Assembly: GCF_000485595.1 (NCBI RefSeq)
Contig: NW_014578305.1
Coordinates: 70,399 to 98,847 of the forward strand
Source: Priapulus caudatus
Taxonomy: Eukaryota > Priapulida > Priapulimorpha > Priapulimorphida > Priapulidae
Direction of reading: 5' to 3'
Length of the DNA: 28,449 nt
Shown: one piece after another, positions 6,649 to 20,312 of the stretch
How the letters are laid out: each line of letters starts with the position of its first letter
Position numbering within the stretch: the stretch's first letter is position 1
The notes under the pieces: generated by a model
Database searches by the model: none
What the model saw: the letters and a program-made list of their open reading frames with translations, nothing else
Told to the model about the DNA's origin: nothing
Program-made: the position numbers and the translations under genes

Positions 6649-9600
6649 ATGGCAACGTGTGCCGTCATTGGTGGATGTGGGTTTCTTGGAAGGCGGCTGG
6701 CAGAGATGCTCCTAGAACAGGGATACAGTGTTAATGTGTTTGACATCCAGCAGACTTTTGAGCATGAAAAAATGCGGTTTTTCAACGGAAATTTGTGTAA
6801 CAAGCAGGTACAGTTATAATTATACATATCACTAAAAACGTCCGTATTCAGCCTACTGCATGTATAATATGTAGTTAGTATATCAGGGGTAGAAATTAAG
6901 TTTTGAATACGGGAGTCCAACGGACTGGACTCCCTGTCCTCAAAAAGAGGGAGTCCGCGGCAAAATGATGGAGTCCGCAGTCTGAAGTTCAAAATTAAAG
7001 ATCTTAACAATAACACATGCTTATTTTGAAGATTCGTGCGGTTGCACGTCTGCCAAATTTTCTTTGGACAAAAAATTTTCTTGCTGGAAAAATACGGTAA
7101 TTCCACGAGGCCGTGCTCTGGAACGAACTAGTTAGTATAGTATGGCAGAATTTTCAGGGAGTTACACGGACTCCTGCATATGTCAAATCAGAGAGTCCGA
7201 CAGTAAATCAGGGAGTATTTGACTCCGGACTCCCGTTAATTTCGCACCCCAGGTGGTATATAAATGAGCTCGTAGGGTGAGAGATTGATATCAGGATAAG
7301 TTATGCAAAGTGGATTGTAATAAGTTTTTGTTATTATTATTATTATTATTATTAAATCTTTATTGCATGTAATTCAAATGTTATATCAGTTATCTTACTG
7401 TTTGTGTCAGTATTAGTTGTTTCAGTATCTCTCTTTAGCTGATATTGCAGAATTACATTTGTTAGCTTTATAGATTCATGGTTCACTAAAAAAAAGCTTG
7501 GAAGGTAAAATGAAACATTTCATTTATCTAGGTAAGCCTCATTACATTGTATTAGTGCATCCTAATTTATTAATATTTATTAATATGTTTGTTATTATTA
7601 TATGACTTGATTTAGTTTTATATATATATATATATTATTTATATTATTTAGTCTTAATATGGTTTTATAGGTTCATGATAAACACATTGAATGACATGGT
7701 GATGTGGTTTATAGGATTTTTGACCAGCACATGGGAACACAGTTGTGGTGTGTGGTTAGCCTTACAGATTCATTGTTCACTTATTGAATGACATGGTGTC
7801 ACGTTTGACAGGACTTGTTACCAGCACTTCGGAACACAGATGTAGTGTTTCACACAGCCTCGCCCTCGGCTGCCAGTGATAACCGGGAGCTGTTTGAGAG
7901 GGTGAATGTTGACGGGATGAGAGTAGTCATCGATGCCTGCAGAGAGGCTGGCGTGGAGGTTCGTATCATATATATAAGCCAAGCACGTTTGGGTTTTACA
8001 AGTCACAATGTGCACTTTTGTCATGATTTTACTTACATGAAGTCAGGAGTAAGATTAAAAGGGGATTATTATTATCTCTTTATTTTCACACTTTTATTAT
8101 TCTACCTTTTATAACTTCTCTCACCGTCATAAGGCTCATGAAGCATAGTTAGTGATAGCACCCGATACATTCTCAGACTCTTAACCAACAAAATTTATTT
8201 AAACTAGTTAATAAACAAAAGTTTTTGTGAATTTTCGTGTACAAATTTATTCACAAAATAACTACGGACAAAGAGCTTATAATTATTATTATTATTATAT
8301 TATATTATTATTATTATTATCATTATAAGCTCTGCTACGGACTATATATGCATAAGTCACAGCTGTTTGTTTGCATTGAACAAAGTGGAAAAATAGGAAA
8401 TATAATACGGAGCAGTTGCAAGTAGCAAGAGCGTATGTAGTGATAGGATCGGTTCAGTTGGTGAACTTGTTCGCATGTCTTCTAAGTTATGTAATTACTC
8501 CACTGGCAGAGCTATAAATAGCATGAACTGGTGACAAATGATGTAATTCCCATTCACAGATCACTGTACATCATTACATAACAGACTGCCGAGCTGTCTC
8601 ACCTTGGGAACCTTTTAGTGAGGCATACAATGAAACTCTGGCCACAAAGCCTTGCGCTAAGTAACCAAGCGTCACACAGTGCTCGGAATTCACTGGGGCA
8701 CCGGCAGAGAGTCAGGATTGCCCTCCCTGACTTGCTGTAGTACCCCAGAGAACTGGCCAATATCCACAGCAAAAAGGCAGCCCTAGCTGCTATGGTTTCA
8801 TGTTCTTCCTATAAACTCCATGTTGATTATGTTTCCCTTTTAATTCCACACAAATGAGTGATGTTATAAAGTAAGTTGGCTTGATAACTGTTTGTCTCCC
8901 TCATCCTATCACCTTAAGCTGTGGTGGACTAGTGGGCATAAAAATGGCTACTCTAGCCTCTAGTCTTCTTGCTGTAATTCGCTCATTATTGTAGAAACTA
9001 GTGGTCACAAGCACTGCCAGCGTGATCTACGACGGCTCGGACATCATGAATGCAACCGAAGATTCACCCTACGCCAAAAGGCCCATGGACTACTATACTG
9101 AGACCAAAATCAAGCAGGAGAAGGTTGGAACCATGTTCGCATTCAGTCAACGGCAAATTAACTCAGTAAAATGAGGTATCTGGGCATTGTAATCACAACG
9201 TTGTTCTGTTTGAGATTCCTAAATTATGTTTCCTAGCACCTAAATGAGTTAAATGACCACATGGTGTGACGATCACTGGTAGTTCAATCCAGGTGGCACC
9301 AGCTTGCCTACAATTTTGCTTTAAAATGTCATCATCTAGGTGGTCCTTGGAGCGAACTCGTCGGAGGATAACTTTTTCACAATCGCCATACGTCCACACG
9401 GTATTTTCGGCCCACGTGATCAACAAATGCTTCCAAACGTAGTGAAGGCTGCACGGGCCGGCAAGATGAAATTCATTGTTGGGTGAGACTCGTGTTTGGT
9501 ATTCGCATCATTATATTAAAATAACGTGTGTCATTATCAGGTATTCATATATTCGTGAGTGTTTCACAGACTTTAAATTCACTTTTATCATGGTTAAATG

Positions 9601-10630
9601 TGAAGTATTTGATGTCAAATGACTTGTAATTATCGATATACCATAACCATATTGAAGACGATAAGTGAATCAGTAGCATGTATCTTCATTACACAGTTAA
9701 ATTATACTGATAAATCCCTGGAGGTATTTCAGTGCGCAAAAATATGCATATTAGCATTTCATTTCTGCTATCGTGTAATAGCGTTGAATGTTCTAAATGC
9801 AGAGAAATAATATGAGTATATTCTTATGCATTCGTGTACATTCACTTTTCAGAAGTAAAAAATACTGATAGATTCGGAGGTATGTTATCGTTTGGGTTTC
9901 AATATTAAAACTTCTGTTTCAGAAATGGCATGAATCTTGTTGATCAGACCTACGTTGACAATGTTGTGCATGGGCATATTGTCGCAGCGAAGAGTTTGGG
10001 AGAAGGCTCCCACACAGCCGGGAAGGTAGATAAGCAATGTTTCTTTTTTACAATTTCACGTTGTTTACACTTACTATATACGACTCATAGCCACGTGTGT
10101 GTTTTTCTTAATTTTTAGCTGATCTTCATTTCATTGCCTTGATGCTAATATTCCCGTAGCTATATTTCTTGCTAATAATATAACAAGTAATTGATTACCT
10201 ATCACGCTCTATCGTGTCACGCGGCAGAAGCCGAGTGATCATGAGCGGAGGAACCGCGAGATTAACGTTCATCGTCGTTCCACACCAGGCGTACCACATC
10301 ACCAACGACAGTCCGGTGTTCTTCTGGACGTTCCTGTCGAGCCTGCTCACGGGCCTCGGCTACGCGACGCCGCACCACCACGTGCCCTACTTCATCGTGT
10401 ACGTGATCGCCGTGCTGCTGGCGGCGTGCAAGCGCGTGCTGTCGCCGCTGTACGACGTCGGCGAGCTGACGTTCACGCCGTCTCGCGTCGCGCTCATCGC
10501 CACGCATCACTTCTACAGCTGCGAGGCGGCGAAGCGCGACCTCGGCTACAGGCCGCTCGTGCCGATGAACGAGGCCATCGAGCGCACACTGGAGAGCTTC
10601 ACGCACTTACGCAACAACGTCGTGACGTGA
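6649..10630 (+). CDS. NSDHL: Sterol-4-alpha-carboxylate 3-dehydrogenase, decarboxylating (NSDHL-like)
   Basis: Six coding exons join in frame: 6649-6807, 7812-7958, 8995-9123, 9340-9482, 9923-10025 and 10289-10630, giving 340 residues and a TGA stop. All introns are GT-AG. The protein closely follows animal NSDHL. It has the NAD(P)-binding GxxGxxG (G8, G11, G14) near the N terminus, then [16 protein letters not shown] and TEDSPYA. The catalytic YxxxK is at Y136/K140, followed by [27 protein letters not shown] and HITND. A hydrophobic segment at about 259-273 fits the family's ER/lipid-droplet anchor. The enzyme oxidatively decarboxylates 4-alpha-carboxysterols in C4 demethylation, within a complex with the methyl oxidase and keto-reductase. 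ATG 6649 has a favourable context (G at -3 and +4). The frame is open back to the acceptor at 6600, so an upstream coding exon is possible; vertebrate proteins are about 30 residues longer at the N terminus. Exon 6 is far more GC-rich than the others. Confidence 0.95.
6885..7251. mobile_element. TIR element in NSDHL intron 1
   Basis: The left end GGGGTAGAAATTAA and the right end TTAATTTCGCACCCC are inverted copies with one indel. Inside, the octamer GGAGTCCG and its variants recur many times on both strands, with CGGGAGTCC near each end. The element is about 367 bp, non-coding and intronic. Confidence 0.7.
7252..7811. other. Rest of NSDHL intron 1
   Basis: AT-rich intron DNA with an (ATT)n run at about 7329-7353 and a (TA)n tract at about 7619-7634. 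A similar phrase about CACATGGTGAT/GACATGGTGTC plus GGAACACAG occurs at about 7690-7745 and 7790-7840, so the 5' edge of exon 2 resembles intron sequence just upstream: a small local duplication. Confidence 0.5.
8270..8334. mobile_element. 65-bp palindromic micro-element with 8-bp flanking duplication
   Basis: Arms AGAGCTTATAA (8272-8282) and TTATAAGCTCT (8323-8333) are exact reverse complements, and the interior is ATT repeats. The octamer CTACGGAC lies directly on both sides (8262-8269 and 8335-8342). This combination is the signature of a transposed element. It lies in NSDHL intron 2. Confidence 0.6.
8400..8994. other. Rest of NSDHL intron 2
   Basis: Unique-looking intron sequence. A GTCAGG...CCTGAC hairpin lies at about 8711-8731. 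A phrase GTAATTACTCC/GTAATTCCCA with ACATCATTACATAAC around 8490-8585 suggests a weak inverted repeat. No exon is supported. Confidence 0.4.
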
Positions 10631-11225
10631 TCGCTTCGGGAGGAGGGAGGTTGAGTTTAGCGTACGTGTACCTGTCGCTCGCACCTCGGTGTTGACGAAG
10701 TGGGGTATTGTTAATCGTCGTGGATAGCAATAATCGGCTTTTACAGAGCAGGTAATGTGACTAGGTGGTGTGATTGAAGAATGGCTGTGATGCGCTGAGT
10801 GACTTGTAGCTATTTTTGTCGTATGTCACTTAGATGCGTTGAATCATCAGTGAGTTAGTTACGTGCAATGCAAGGGCGATCATTTTTAGATTTGGACATG
10901 GAATCATGGGCAGGCAAGTATATGGCATATATTATGGCAACAGTTATACATCAATGTAATATGTATAGATTTGCTCTTGTGCAGTCGTGATATCTAAGTC
11001 AGGTGATGCAGTATTTTTTAAAGGTAATTTGTTCAGTTTGGAATTGTTTCTAACGTTACTACAGGTTGTTTAAGTAAAAGCTGTGCAGATAAGTAAATTA
11101 TATTCGTTAATAAACATGTTGGAGGGACTAATGGGCGTATGTTGTGCAGGGTATAAAATACTAGAGGAAAGTAGTGCATATGGTTTGCTTGTAGGCTTTC
11201 TAGAATAAATGTCACAGGGTAATCA
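10631..11225 (+). other. Probable 3' UTR of the NSDHL-like gene
   Basis: This follows the TGA at 10628-10630. A canonical AATAAA lies at 11204-11209, and an alternative AATAAA at 11538-11543 would give a longer UTR. No coding sequence is supported. The end is inferred from the hexamer only. Confidence 0.45.
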
Positions 11226-12850
11226 TTTGCCACGTATATGTCATACTATATTTTTAATTTGTATATAAATGTAATTTCTGTTTATGTATAAAAATTATAT
11301 ATACTTCTGATATTTTACTATATAGAATAATACAAGCAAAGAAAACTATTATGTTGGTGCTAGAAAGATATTTGCGTATCCGTATGTAGTATACCACGTC
11401 TTATCCTATCTTGATGGTAATGCCTAATGGGTGTGACCATGTTATGTGAGGAAATTTGTACCCACAATTTTTCATTTTACTAGTTAGATGACAAGTAAAT
11501 CGTATAAAATGTCATTGAACAATATATTTGTTATCATAATAAAAATACACGAATGAGTGCATATTATATTATATTATAATATCTATTATGAGTGCATTTA
11601 GCATTAAAATTTGACGACCATTTTGCTGTTATGACACGCTGTTATTTTCAAATACGTTTGTTCATTCAATACACGTGTGCGTACTCCCGTTTACCCGCGC
11701 GAACGCACGCACGCATGCATGCATACACACATTCAGTGTTTGAGTGACCATGGATAAGACCCTTGCAATTTTTCATGTCTCTACCCCAAAATTGTGAACT
11801 TGAGTAGCTAGTTAGAAGCTAGCTGAAGCATGACAGCTCAGGAGGAGTCTCCCATGTGAAGCACATCTAGACTGTTCCAAAAGAGTCAAATGTGTATACA
11901 ATAACGTACACACACGCTCGCGCACGAACGGACGGTCTTCCTTCCGTTTCTAACGTGAGATCTTGTGATTGTAAGCTAAATAATATTCTGACCAATGTCA
12001 AAGAATAATGTGCGAATAATTTCACTCGGTCTTGTACAGAATTAGGATGTTAAGAAGATTGAGCTCCGTCTTATTATTTCAGTGGGGCAATCGGATCCTG
12101 TTTTTAATAGAAAATTGCTCCTAAGTATGTCCTCTTATTTTTAAACAAATACTTTTAACAAAATGTCATTTCTTTTAGGAGACAGTATGCATGTTCATTA
12201 ATGAATCAGCCATTTTAAAAAGAAATCATTAACAAACATTTCTTCGCTGCATGCGCGTACCCAGACCCAATGCTACAAAGCACACTAAAATTCGGTAGGA
12301 CTGGCTAACGTAGCATATGCTCATATAAGCGTTTGCACAAAACCATGGTACCTGCAAAAGAGACCATGACTAGTACGTCATTGAAATTACACATTTATCT
12401 ACAGACCACAGACTATGTCCCGAATGAATCTGCCATGGGGACAATAAACCCTAGAGCCTTATTCATAAATATAACTGAAGACTTTAAAGAATATTCATTA
12501 AGAGGCTATGATTTTAATAACCGTAAACGTTGACGCTGTTTTGGGGGTTTGACCCGTTTGCTTATAAACCTTCTGCATGCCAAACTTATACCCTTTTTAC
12601 AAGGTTCATCACAGTCACGCAAAATTGGTGTTCCCTCTTGTTTGATGAACCCCATTCGTTGTACTATCGATCTGAGTCTGATCACTGCTTTTCTCATGTG
12701 TCGTCTTCGGAGAATCCGTTCAAGTTGAGCTTTTTTTGTTTTTGGCATTCCATATTGGAATTCTCTTCTTTCTTCTCTATTTAATGGTAAAATTTAAACG
12801 TTTTAAACTCACATACGCACACAAATACATACATGCGCATGCACGCACAC
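11226..12850. other. Intergenic, no gene recognised
   Basis: AT-rich DNA with a short ACGC/ATGC tract at about 11690-11730. Open frames on both strands at 12333-12784 overlap one another and match no family that I recognise. No RNA gene was found. Confidence 0.45.
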
Positions 12851-12858
12851 ATATATGT

Positions 12859-13597
12859 CAGGCGCGTAGCCAGGAGGGGGGGGCGGTCGCCCCCCCCAAA
12901 AAAAACGCCGGCCAAAAAAGAGAGAGAGAAGAGAAAAAAGTAAGAGGACGTAGGAAGAAAAAGGAGCATACAAAGACACATGACAAAGACTGTGTTAAAA
13001 AGATTATAAAAGAAACAACGGATATCTTTTAATTATTTAAAAATATTTTGTGAAATGAGCTTTGAGCCCAGCGCAGTTCGCCTTTCATCCAGCTCGGCAT
13101 AACATATCATGCGTACCTACACAATAATATGAATATCGAGCTCTACGAATATTTTGTGTACAGCGGGTCGGGTTCTCTACGTGCTACTTGTGTATTCTTA
13201 TTGTATGTCTGACCTGTCACACAGTCCTGCTAGCAATTATGGAAATCTTATGATGAAATGCTGATTGTTTGGTGATTGGTTGATTTAAATGTCAATATAT
13301 TTATCACATGCATGATGCTCATTTCTGAAGATATCCTAAAAAAAATCGAAATCTTGTTTAACAATAAATCCCATATTATTTTTGAAAATTCAGGATTAAG
13401 AGTCGAGAACGGTACAACGAATCGTCTTCTTTCTCTAATAATTTAATGAAACGTCAGAGCTTCCGCGCTTCGCGTGGGAGGGGGGAGACTCCCCCCTCCC
13501 TACACCCACCCTCTAGGAAGCGCGCTCCGCGCGCTCTTTAAGTGATTCGCACACTTCACGTGCTCATTGAAAAAATAAAATCTTAGCTACGCGCCTG
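12859..13597. mobile_element. hAT-like non-autonomous transposon with 8-bp duplication
   Basis: The left end CAGGCGCGTAGCCA and the right end TAGCTACGCGCCTG pair perfectly for 12 bp. The octamer ATATATGT is repeated exactly on both sides (12851-12858 and 13598-13605). An 8-bp duplication with CAGG-type ends is characteristic of the hAT superfamily. The 739-bp body has no transposase. It holds a G-run/C-run hairpin near the left end, a second GGGAGGGGGG hairpin at 13476-13500, and GCGC palindromes. The perfect duplication implies a fairly recent insertion. Confidence 0.88.
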
Positions 13598-13616
13598 ATA
13601 TATGTAAGTACGCTTG

Positions 13617-13885
13617 TACGCACACACACACTGGGTCACACACACGCTTACACACATATACATATGCACACATGCGCGCGCATACACGCACATGTGTATG
13701 CACGCACATACACGCACTTGTACACCGTACACGTGTGGGTGCGCGCGCACACGCACACACAGTGACACACATACACACACCAGTAGGACATCACGAATTC
13801 ACATACAGCCGCGCCGCGCGGCGCAACAACACACACAAACACACCACAACACAAATACACACAACACACACACACACACACACAC

Positions 13886-13931
<46 letters not shown>

Positions 13932-13937
13932 ACACAA
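13617..13937. repeat. (CA)n microsatellites
   Basis: Interrupted CA repeats at 13617-13780 and nearly pure CA at 13860-13937. They are separated by a short GC-rich piece with CCGCGCCGCGCGG at about 13810-13823. The open frames on both strands here are artefacts of the dinucleotide repeat. Confidence 0.92.
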
Positions 13938-13964
13938 GGGATTGCGACCTATAGGTGGTCGGAT

Positions 13965-14326
13965 AATGGCAATGCTGGAGGAATATAACTCTTCTGGTGA
14001 TATATTGAGCATGCGCAAAACCACTAACGTAGCCAGATTGCATAGGGACTACTGCATTGCCTACTGACTGGTATATTTAGAGGGCACCATAAATACAATG
14101 TATTTTTTTTTTATCCTTAAAAGGTCCCTTCTTAAAAGAGCTAGGTCTACTGATGGAATTTTATCATATCAACATATGCTAGAATTATTATTCTACATCT
14201 TATTTATCTCCTCCACATTTGTAAATGCTTGGTTTTCGCGAAATATTATTGTTCTCGGAGATGTATGCGCGAGCACCGTTTCGGGCATGCAGTACGGACC
14301 GAAGAAAATTGCATAATAGCTTACTG

Positions 14327-14377
<51 letters not shown>

Positions 14378-15060
14378 AAGGTGGGAGACTGAAAAAAACG
14401 GCATGGAAGATAGCCGAGGGCGGTGGAAGAAGACTGAGGCTGAACGAGGGACAAGGGAAGCAAGTGGAAGGGCGTAAGGGGATGAAGTACGAGTTTTGTA
14501 CCCTACTGGCTAGGGCGCTCTCCTAATTATAAACACAGGTGTACTGATAAAGATTTATTACAGAAATCTATGCTGAGATACCCCCTAACCATATTAAACG
14601 CATATTCATCACAAAATCTAACTCCACTGGTGAGATATTGTATTGTGCATGCGCTAACACACTGACGTAGACAGATTTTGTACTGACTGGTATATGCAGC
14701 GAGGACCTTATATGCAATGTGTTGCCCCTATTTCTTAAGTGAAGTCTACTGATGGAATGTTATCATATAAATCTATGCTAGGATAACCCCTCTTCATTTT
14801 AAATGCATAATTATTGCAAAATATTATTATTCTTGGGAGATATTGAGCATGCGCGAGCACAGTTTGAGGCGTGCCGTACCGACTGAAGAAAACTTCATAA
14901 TATAGCTTGCTGAGGGAGAGGGGTGGACGACTGAGGAAAGGAAGTAGGGAAGATAGCTGGGGCGGTAGAAGAAGAAGGAGGCTGAGCGAGGAACAGGGGA
15001 GGCAAAGGAGATATTGAGCATGCGCGAGCACAGTTTGAGGCGTGCCGTATGCACCAGAAC
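13965..15060. repeat. Diverged tandem duplication of a ~600-bp unit
   Basis: The order ATATTGAGCATGCGC, ACTGACTGGTATAT, GTCTACTGATGGAAT, TTATCATAT and GCATGCGCGAGCAC at 13995-14290 is repeated at about 14630-14870 in the same orientation, diverged. A further piece of 43 bp (14836-14878) is repeated exactly at 15007-15049. A pure GA run (14329-14374) follows the first copy and a GA-rich degenerate stretch follows the second. It is probably a local duplication of an unknown dispersed repeat. Confidence 0.7.
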
Positions 15061-15094
15061 ACCCCCCCCCCACCGGAGCAGTAATGTGTTATAC

Positions 15095-15345
15095 CAGGGC
15101 CGTAGGCTGATCAAATTCCTAGAGGAGGAGGCAAAATTTCATGACTCAACTGTGTAACGATGAGCGACCGGCGCAGCTATTGATCGACGTCCATAGTGTG
15201 GTAGGGGTGGTTCTGAGAAAAGGCTTTCACGGCATCAAAAATCACGTTACTGTTATTTACGATTATTTGTTCAGCTTTTTTTAAATTTTGCTTCGAAATC
15301 TAGGGGCAGTTGCCTCCTTGCCCCCCCCCACAGGCTACGGCCCTG
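15095..15345. mobile_element. hAT-like element remnant, 251 bp
   Basis: The left end CAGGGCCGTAG and the right end CTACGGCCCTG are exact 11-bp inverted copies, with a C-run near the right end as in related elements. The 8-bp flanks (TGTTATAC and TATATTAT) do not match, so the duplication has decayed or the insertion was rearranged. Non-coding. Confidence 0.7.
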
Positions 15346-16245
15346 TATATTATTCCTACAGCCGTCTCCAGGTAGTACTTGGACAGGTAGTATCCAAGTA
15401 TTCCTATAGTGTGAATTTATAGTATGTGTTAAACTTGGCCGTCCTCTTTACCACGCGAAGCATGGCGGAGTGGGCCCCACACCACGTTGCGAGCGTAATC
15501 GAGCGTACAAGGCTCGTCCATTGCATACTTTAGCCTTTGTTATGTTTTTGAACGATCGCAGTGAAATGGTCTTTATATAGCCGTTTTTCCAATTAAATCT
15601 TCGGCGCTACAGTACGACGTAGAATTTGCTGCTGAGCTTGACTGGATTACAATTTGCAGTGATAATTAGAAATAGTTATAATACGAGTGCAAACGTGGTG
15701 AATGTGCTAAAATTATATTGACGTAGTCGTGGTGATCGTGCGTTTCTAGTAAATAACGTTTTTCGCACATGTTTATGGATACCCGTTAATTTGATCGTCT
15801 TATTATATTATATGTTTGAATTGTTTCATGCTGGCACTATTGGACTCACTACGACGAATTTATGCTGGAATACAACACGACTGGTTTTGTACAATTTTGT
15901 AGTATAAAACTACATTGAGTAATAAATTAGAGCTTATTTTACAATAGAAACGCACTTCCAACGAAGTTTGGTTGTTTGGATCATTGAACACTGAACACCG
16001 CTGCAGGTTGCATTAATTTCGCAATAATGCTAAGATACAATTATTAAGGCAGCAATAAAATTAGGCTTTATTCAAAATAGACGAAGTAGGTATACATGTG
16101 CTAAAACGGTGTACGTAAACATTTACTTGCGGCGATATTCGTTATAGTTATTCCATACTTAATTAAATAGAATTAAGCGACAGTTTAGATGATTATTCTT
16201 ACTAGATATTGACAATAGTGCTTTACATAGATAAAATGAGAGAGA

Positions 16246-16249
<4 letters not shown>
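15346..16249. other. Unassigned AT-rich region
   Basis: No gene, RNA or transposon terminus was recognised. Base composition is AT-rich without notable simple repeats. Confidence 0.4.
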
Positions 16250-18375
<2,126 letters not shown>

Positions 18376-18511
18376 TTGCTCTCCTCTCTCTCTCTCTCTC
18401 TCTCATCTCTAGCGTCTCATCTCATCTACTCTCATCTCAGTTCTCTCTCATCTCTCGTCTCCTCTCTCCTGTGCTATATATATTATATACATAATATATA
18501 TATACTCTCTA

Positions 18512-18553
<42 letters not shown>
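18376..18553. repeat. CT/CTCAT and (TA)n simple repeats
   Basis: CT repeat grading into TCTCATCT words (18380-18470), then AT-rich palindromic DNA and a (TA)n tract at about 18514-18553. Confidence 0.85.
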
Positions 18554-18556
<3 letters not shown>

Positions 18557-19580
18557 TACATACATACACTCTTTTTAGTACAATATTATATCTTAATCTA
18601 GCTTCATTATCTCTACTGCACATGCATCTTGTATAGCGGGCGGGTGCCATTGTGCATTCTTCTAGTGTATATTTCGAGCACGACAGCGCTCACGTCACAC
18701 AAGCATGAGCGTAGGGTAGATCAGGGAAAAGTGAATAAATTATTAATTAGAATATTGCTCAATAGGGGTTTAGTTACACAACGAAAGCGACACACGTCAG
18801 GTGCTTTTGATTACACATGCGCGTGCACGTATAGAATTTTTAGCTGACAATTCACGTCTCACGATATTGTCATTAGTGAAGCTGGTAATAATATTCGGTC
18901 ATGTTAAAGAGAGAGCTTCGTAAGATGTGGAAGCCGTAAAAACGACATCGGTACAACACCGATTGCTGCTTCATCATCACAAATATTTCGAATTTTTAAA
19001 GAAAATGTTCCTATATGTATCCCTACCAAAGCTTTCACGTTAGGACCGCCGGATGGCATTGAGCTCAAAACATTTCCTAGGAAAATTGGAGTCTGGAGAA
19101 TTACACTAGTTAGATTCCTCTAGTGAGACACCTCTAGTTAGCATGCGATTTAATAAAAGAGACGAACGTGGAAAACAGCAATCATTATTGTTCATGGTAA
19201 AAATTGGACCAGTGTGGCTCCTTATCGGTACGTTATAGAACGTATCGTATAGTCGTTGTATTAATGCAGCTAGCGTGCGGCCCATATCTTAAGAGTACGC
19301 CATTCTTCTGTGATGAAGCCTTCGCCTAGAACAAAACGCAACATATCTCGATCACTACAATTAATGTAACACGATAACAGAATAAAAGTACTAGTATTAC
19401 TCTACGTATAATGATTATACAATGTATGTATGGCCATGATTAAATTGCAGCCCGATAAATTTATAGCGATTAAGCCGATGACTTTAATAGCAAATATTAA
19501 TGATGATTAGATATGTGTTGTTACGCAATCATGCACCATATTTTTTACAGTGATGAAAATGATAACGACACGATGCATTC
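18554..19580. other. Unassigned region downstream of the minus-strand gene
   Basis: Nothing recognisable. It would hold the 3' UTR of the minus-strand IGFBP-like gene, but no convincing AATAAA on that strand was found close to the stop. Confidence 0.35.
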
Positions 19581-20264
19581 CTACCGAATCGAACGCTTGA
19601 TGGAATCTCTGACGTCATGCTGTCCACCATCCGCTGTCGTTGTACTTTCTTCGACGTCGTGCGAAACGTTGTCCATGTCACTGTGCTCTCGGTGATATTT
19701 CGATTTAATGACGTCACCATTTTCTGCGCTGTCTCCGTGCGCATCACGCACGCTGCCCGGGTGCGCGCTGGCCTCGTTGCTGTTAATGTCATCGCTAACA
19801 TCTGCTCTGCTAGATGCGTTGTCAGCTTCCTCGTTGCCAGAATCCTGGGTGACGTCATCCAATGCTCGACCAGCGTTGTCGTGAAAATTTTCGAACAGCG
19901 TTTCAGCTGTGACATTTCTCACGCATCGGTAGTTATATGTTCCCGGTATCGTCCCTGCGCAAACCAAATTCTCGGCGCATCCCATCGGTTGACCTCGCGC
20001 AGGAAATCCTTCGTAGCATGTATCACCTAGACCATAGACAACATCAAAACTTTAAAACGACGCATGGCAAAGGTCACTTTTAGGATGAATCGTAGTGAAG
20101 GGATAACGGATCAAATGGCAGATTGGAGAGTTTTTCAAGGACTGATCAAGAGCGGAACGCTGTCTGAATGCGCAGTAGCCCACAATTAGCGACTAAATAG
20201 AAAATTCGGAAAAAGGCTGTAGGCAGTAACATACCAACCGTGTGTGTGTGTGTGTGTATGTGTG

Positions 20265-20312
<48 letters not shown>

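Noticed and set aside
10262-10606. 114-residue Arg-rich minus-strand frame
   Set aside because: Shadow of the GC-rich last exon of the NSDHL-like gene; high GC removes stops on both strands.
12506-12748. Basic 80-residue minus-strand frame resembling a ribosomal-type protein
   Set aside because: Lys/Arg-rich composition only; overlapping frames on the other strand are equally open and no motif supports a gene.
19617-20030. 137-residue plus-strand frame
   Set aside because: Antisense shadow of exon 2 of the IGFBP-like gene; the minus-strand reading has the cysteine pattern and splice sites.
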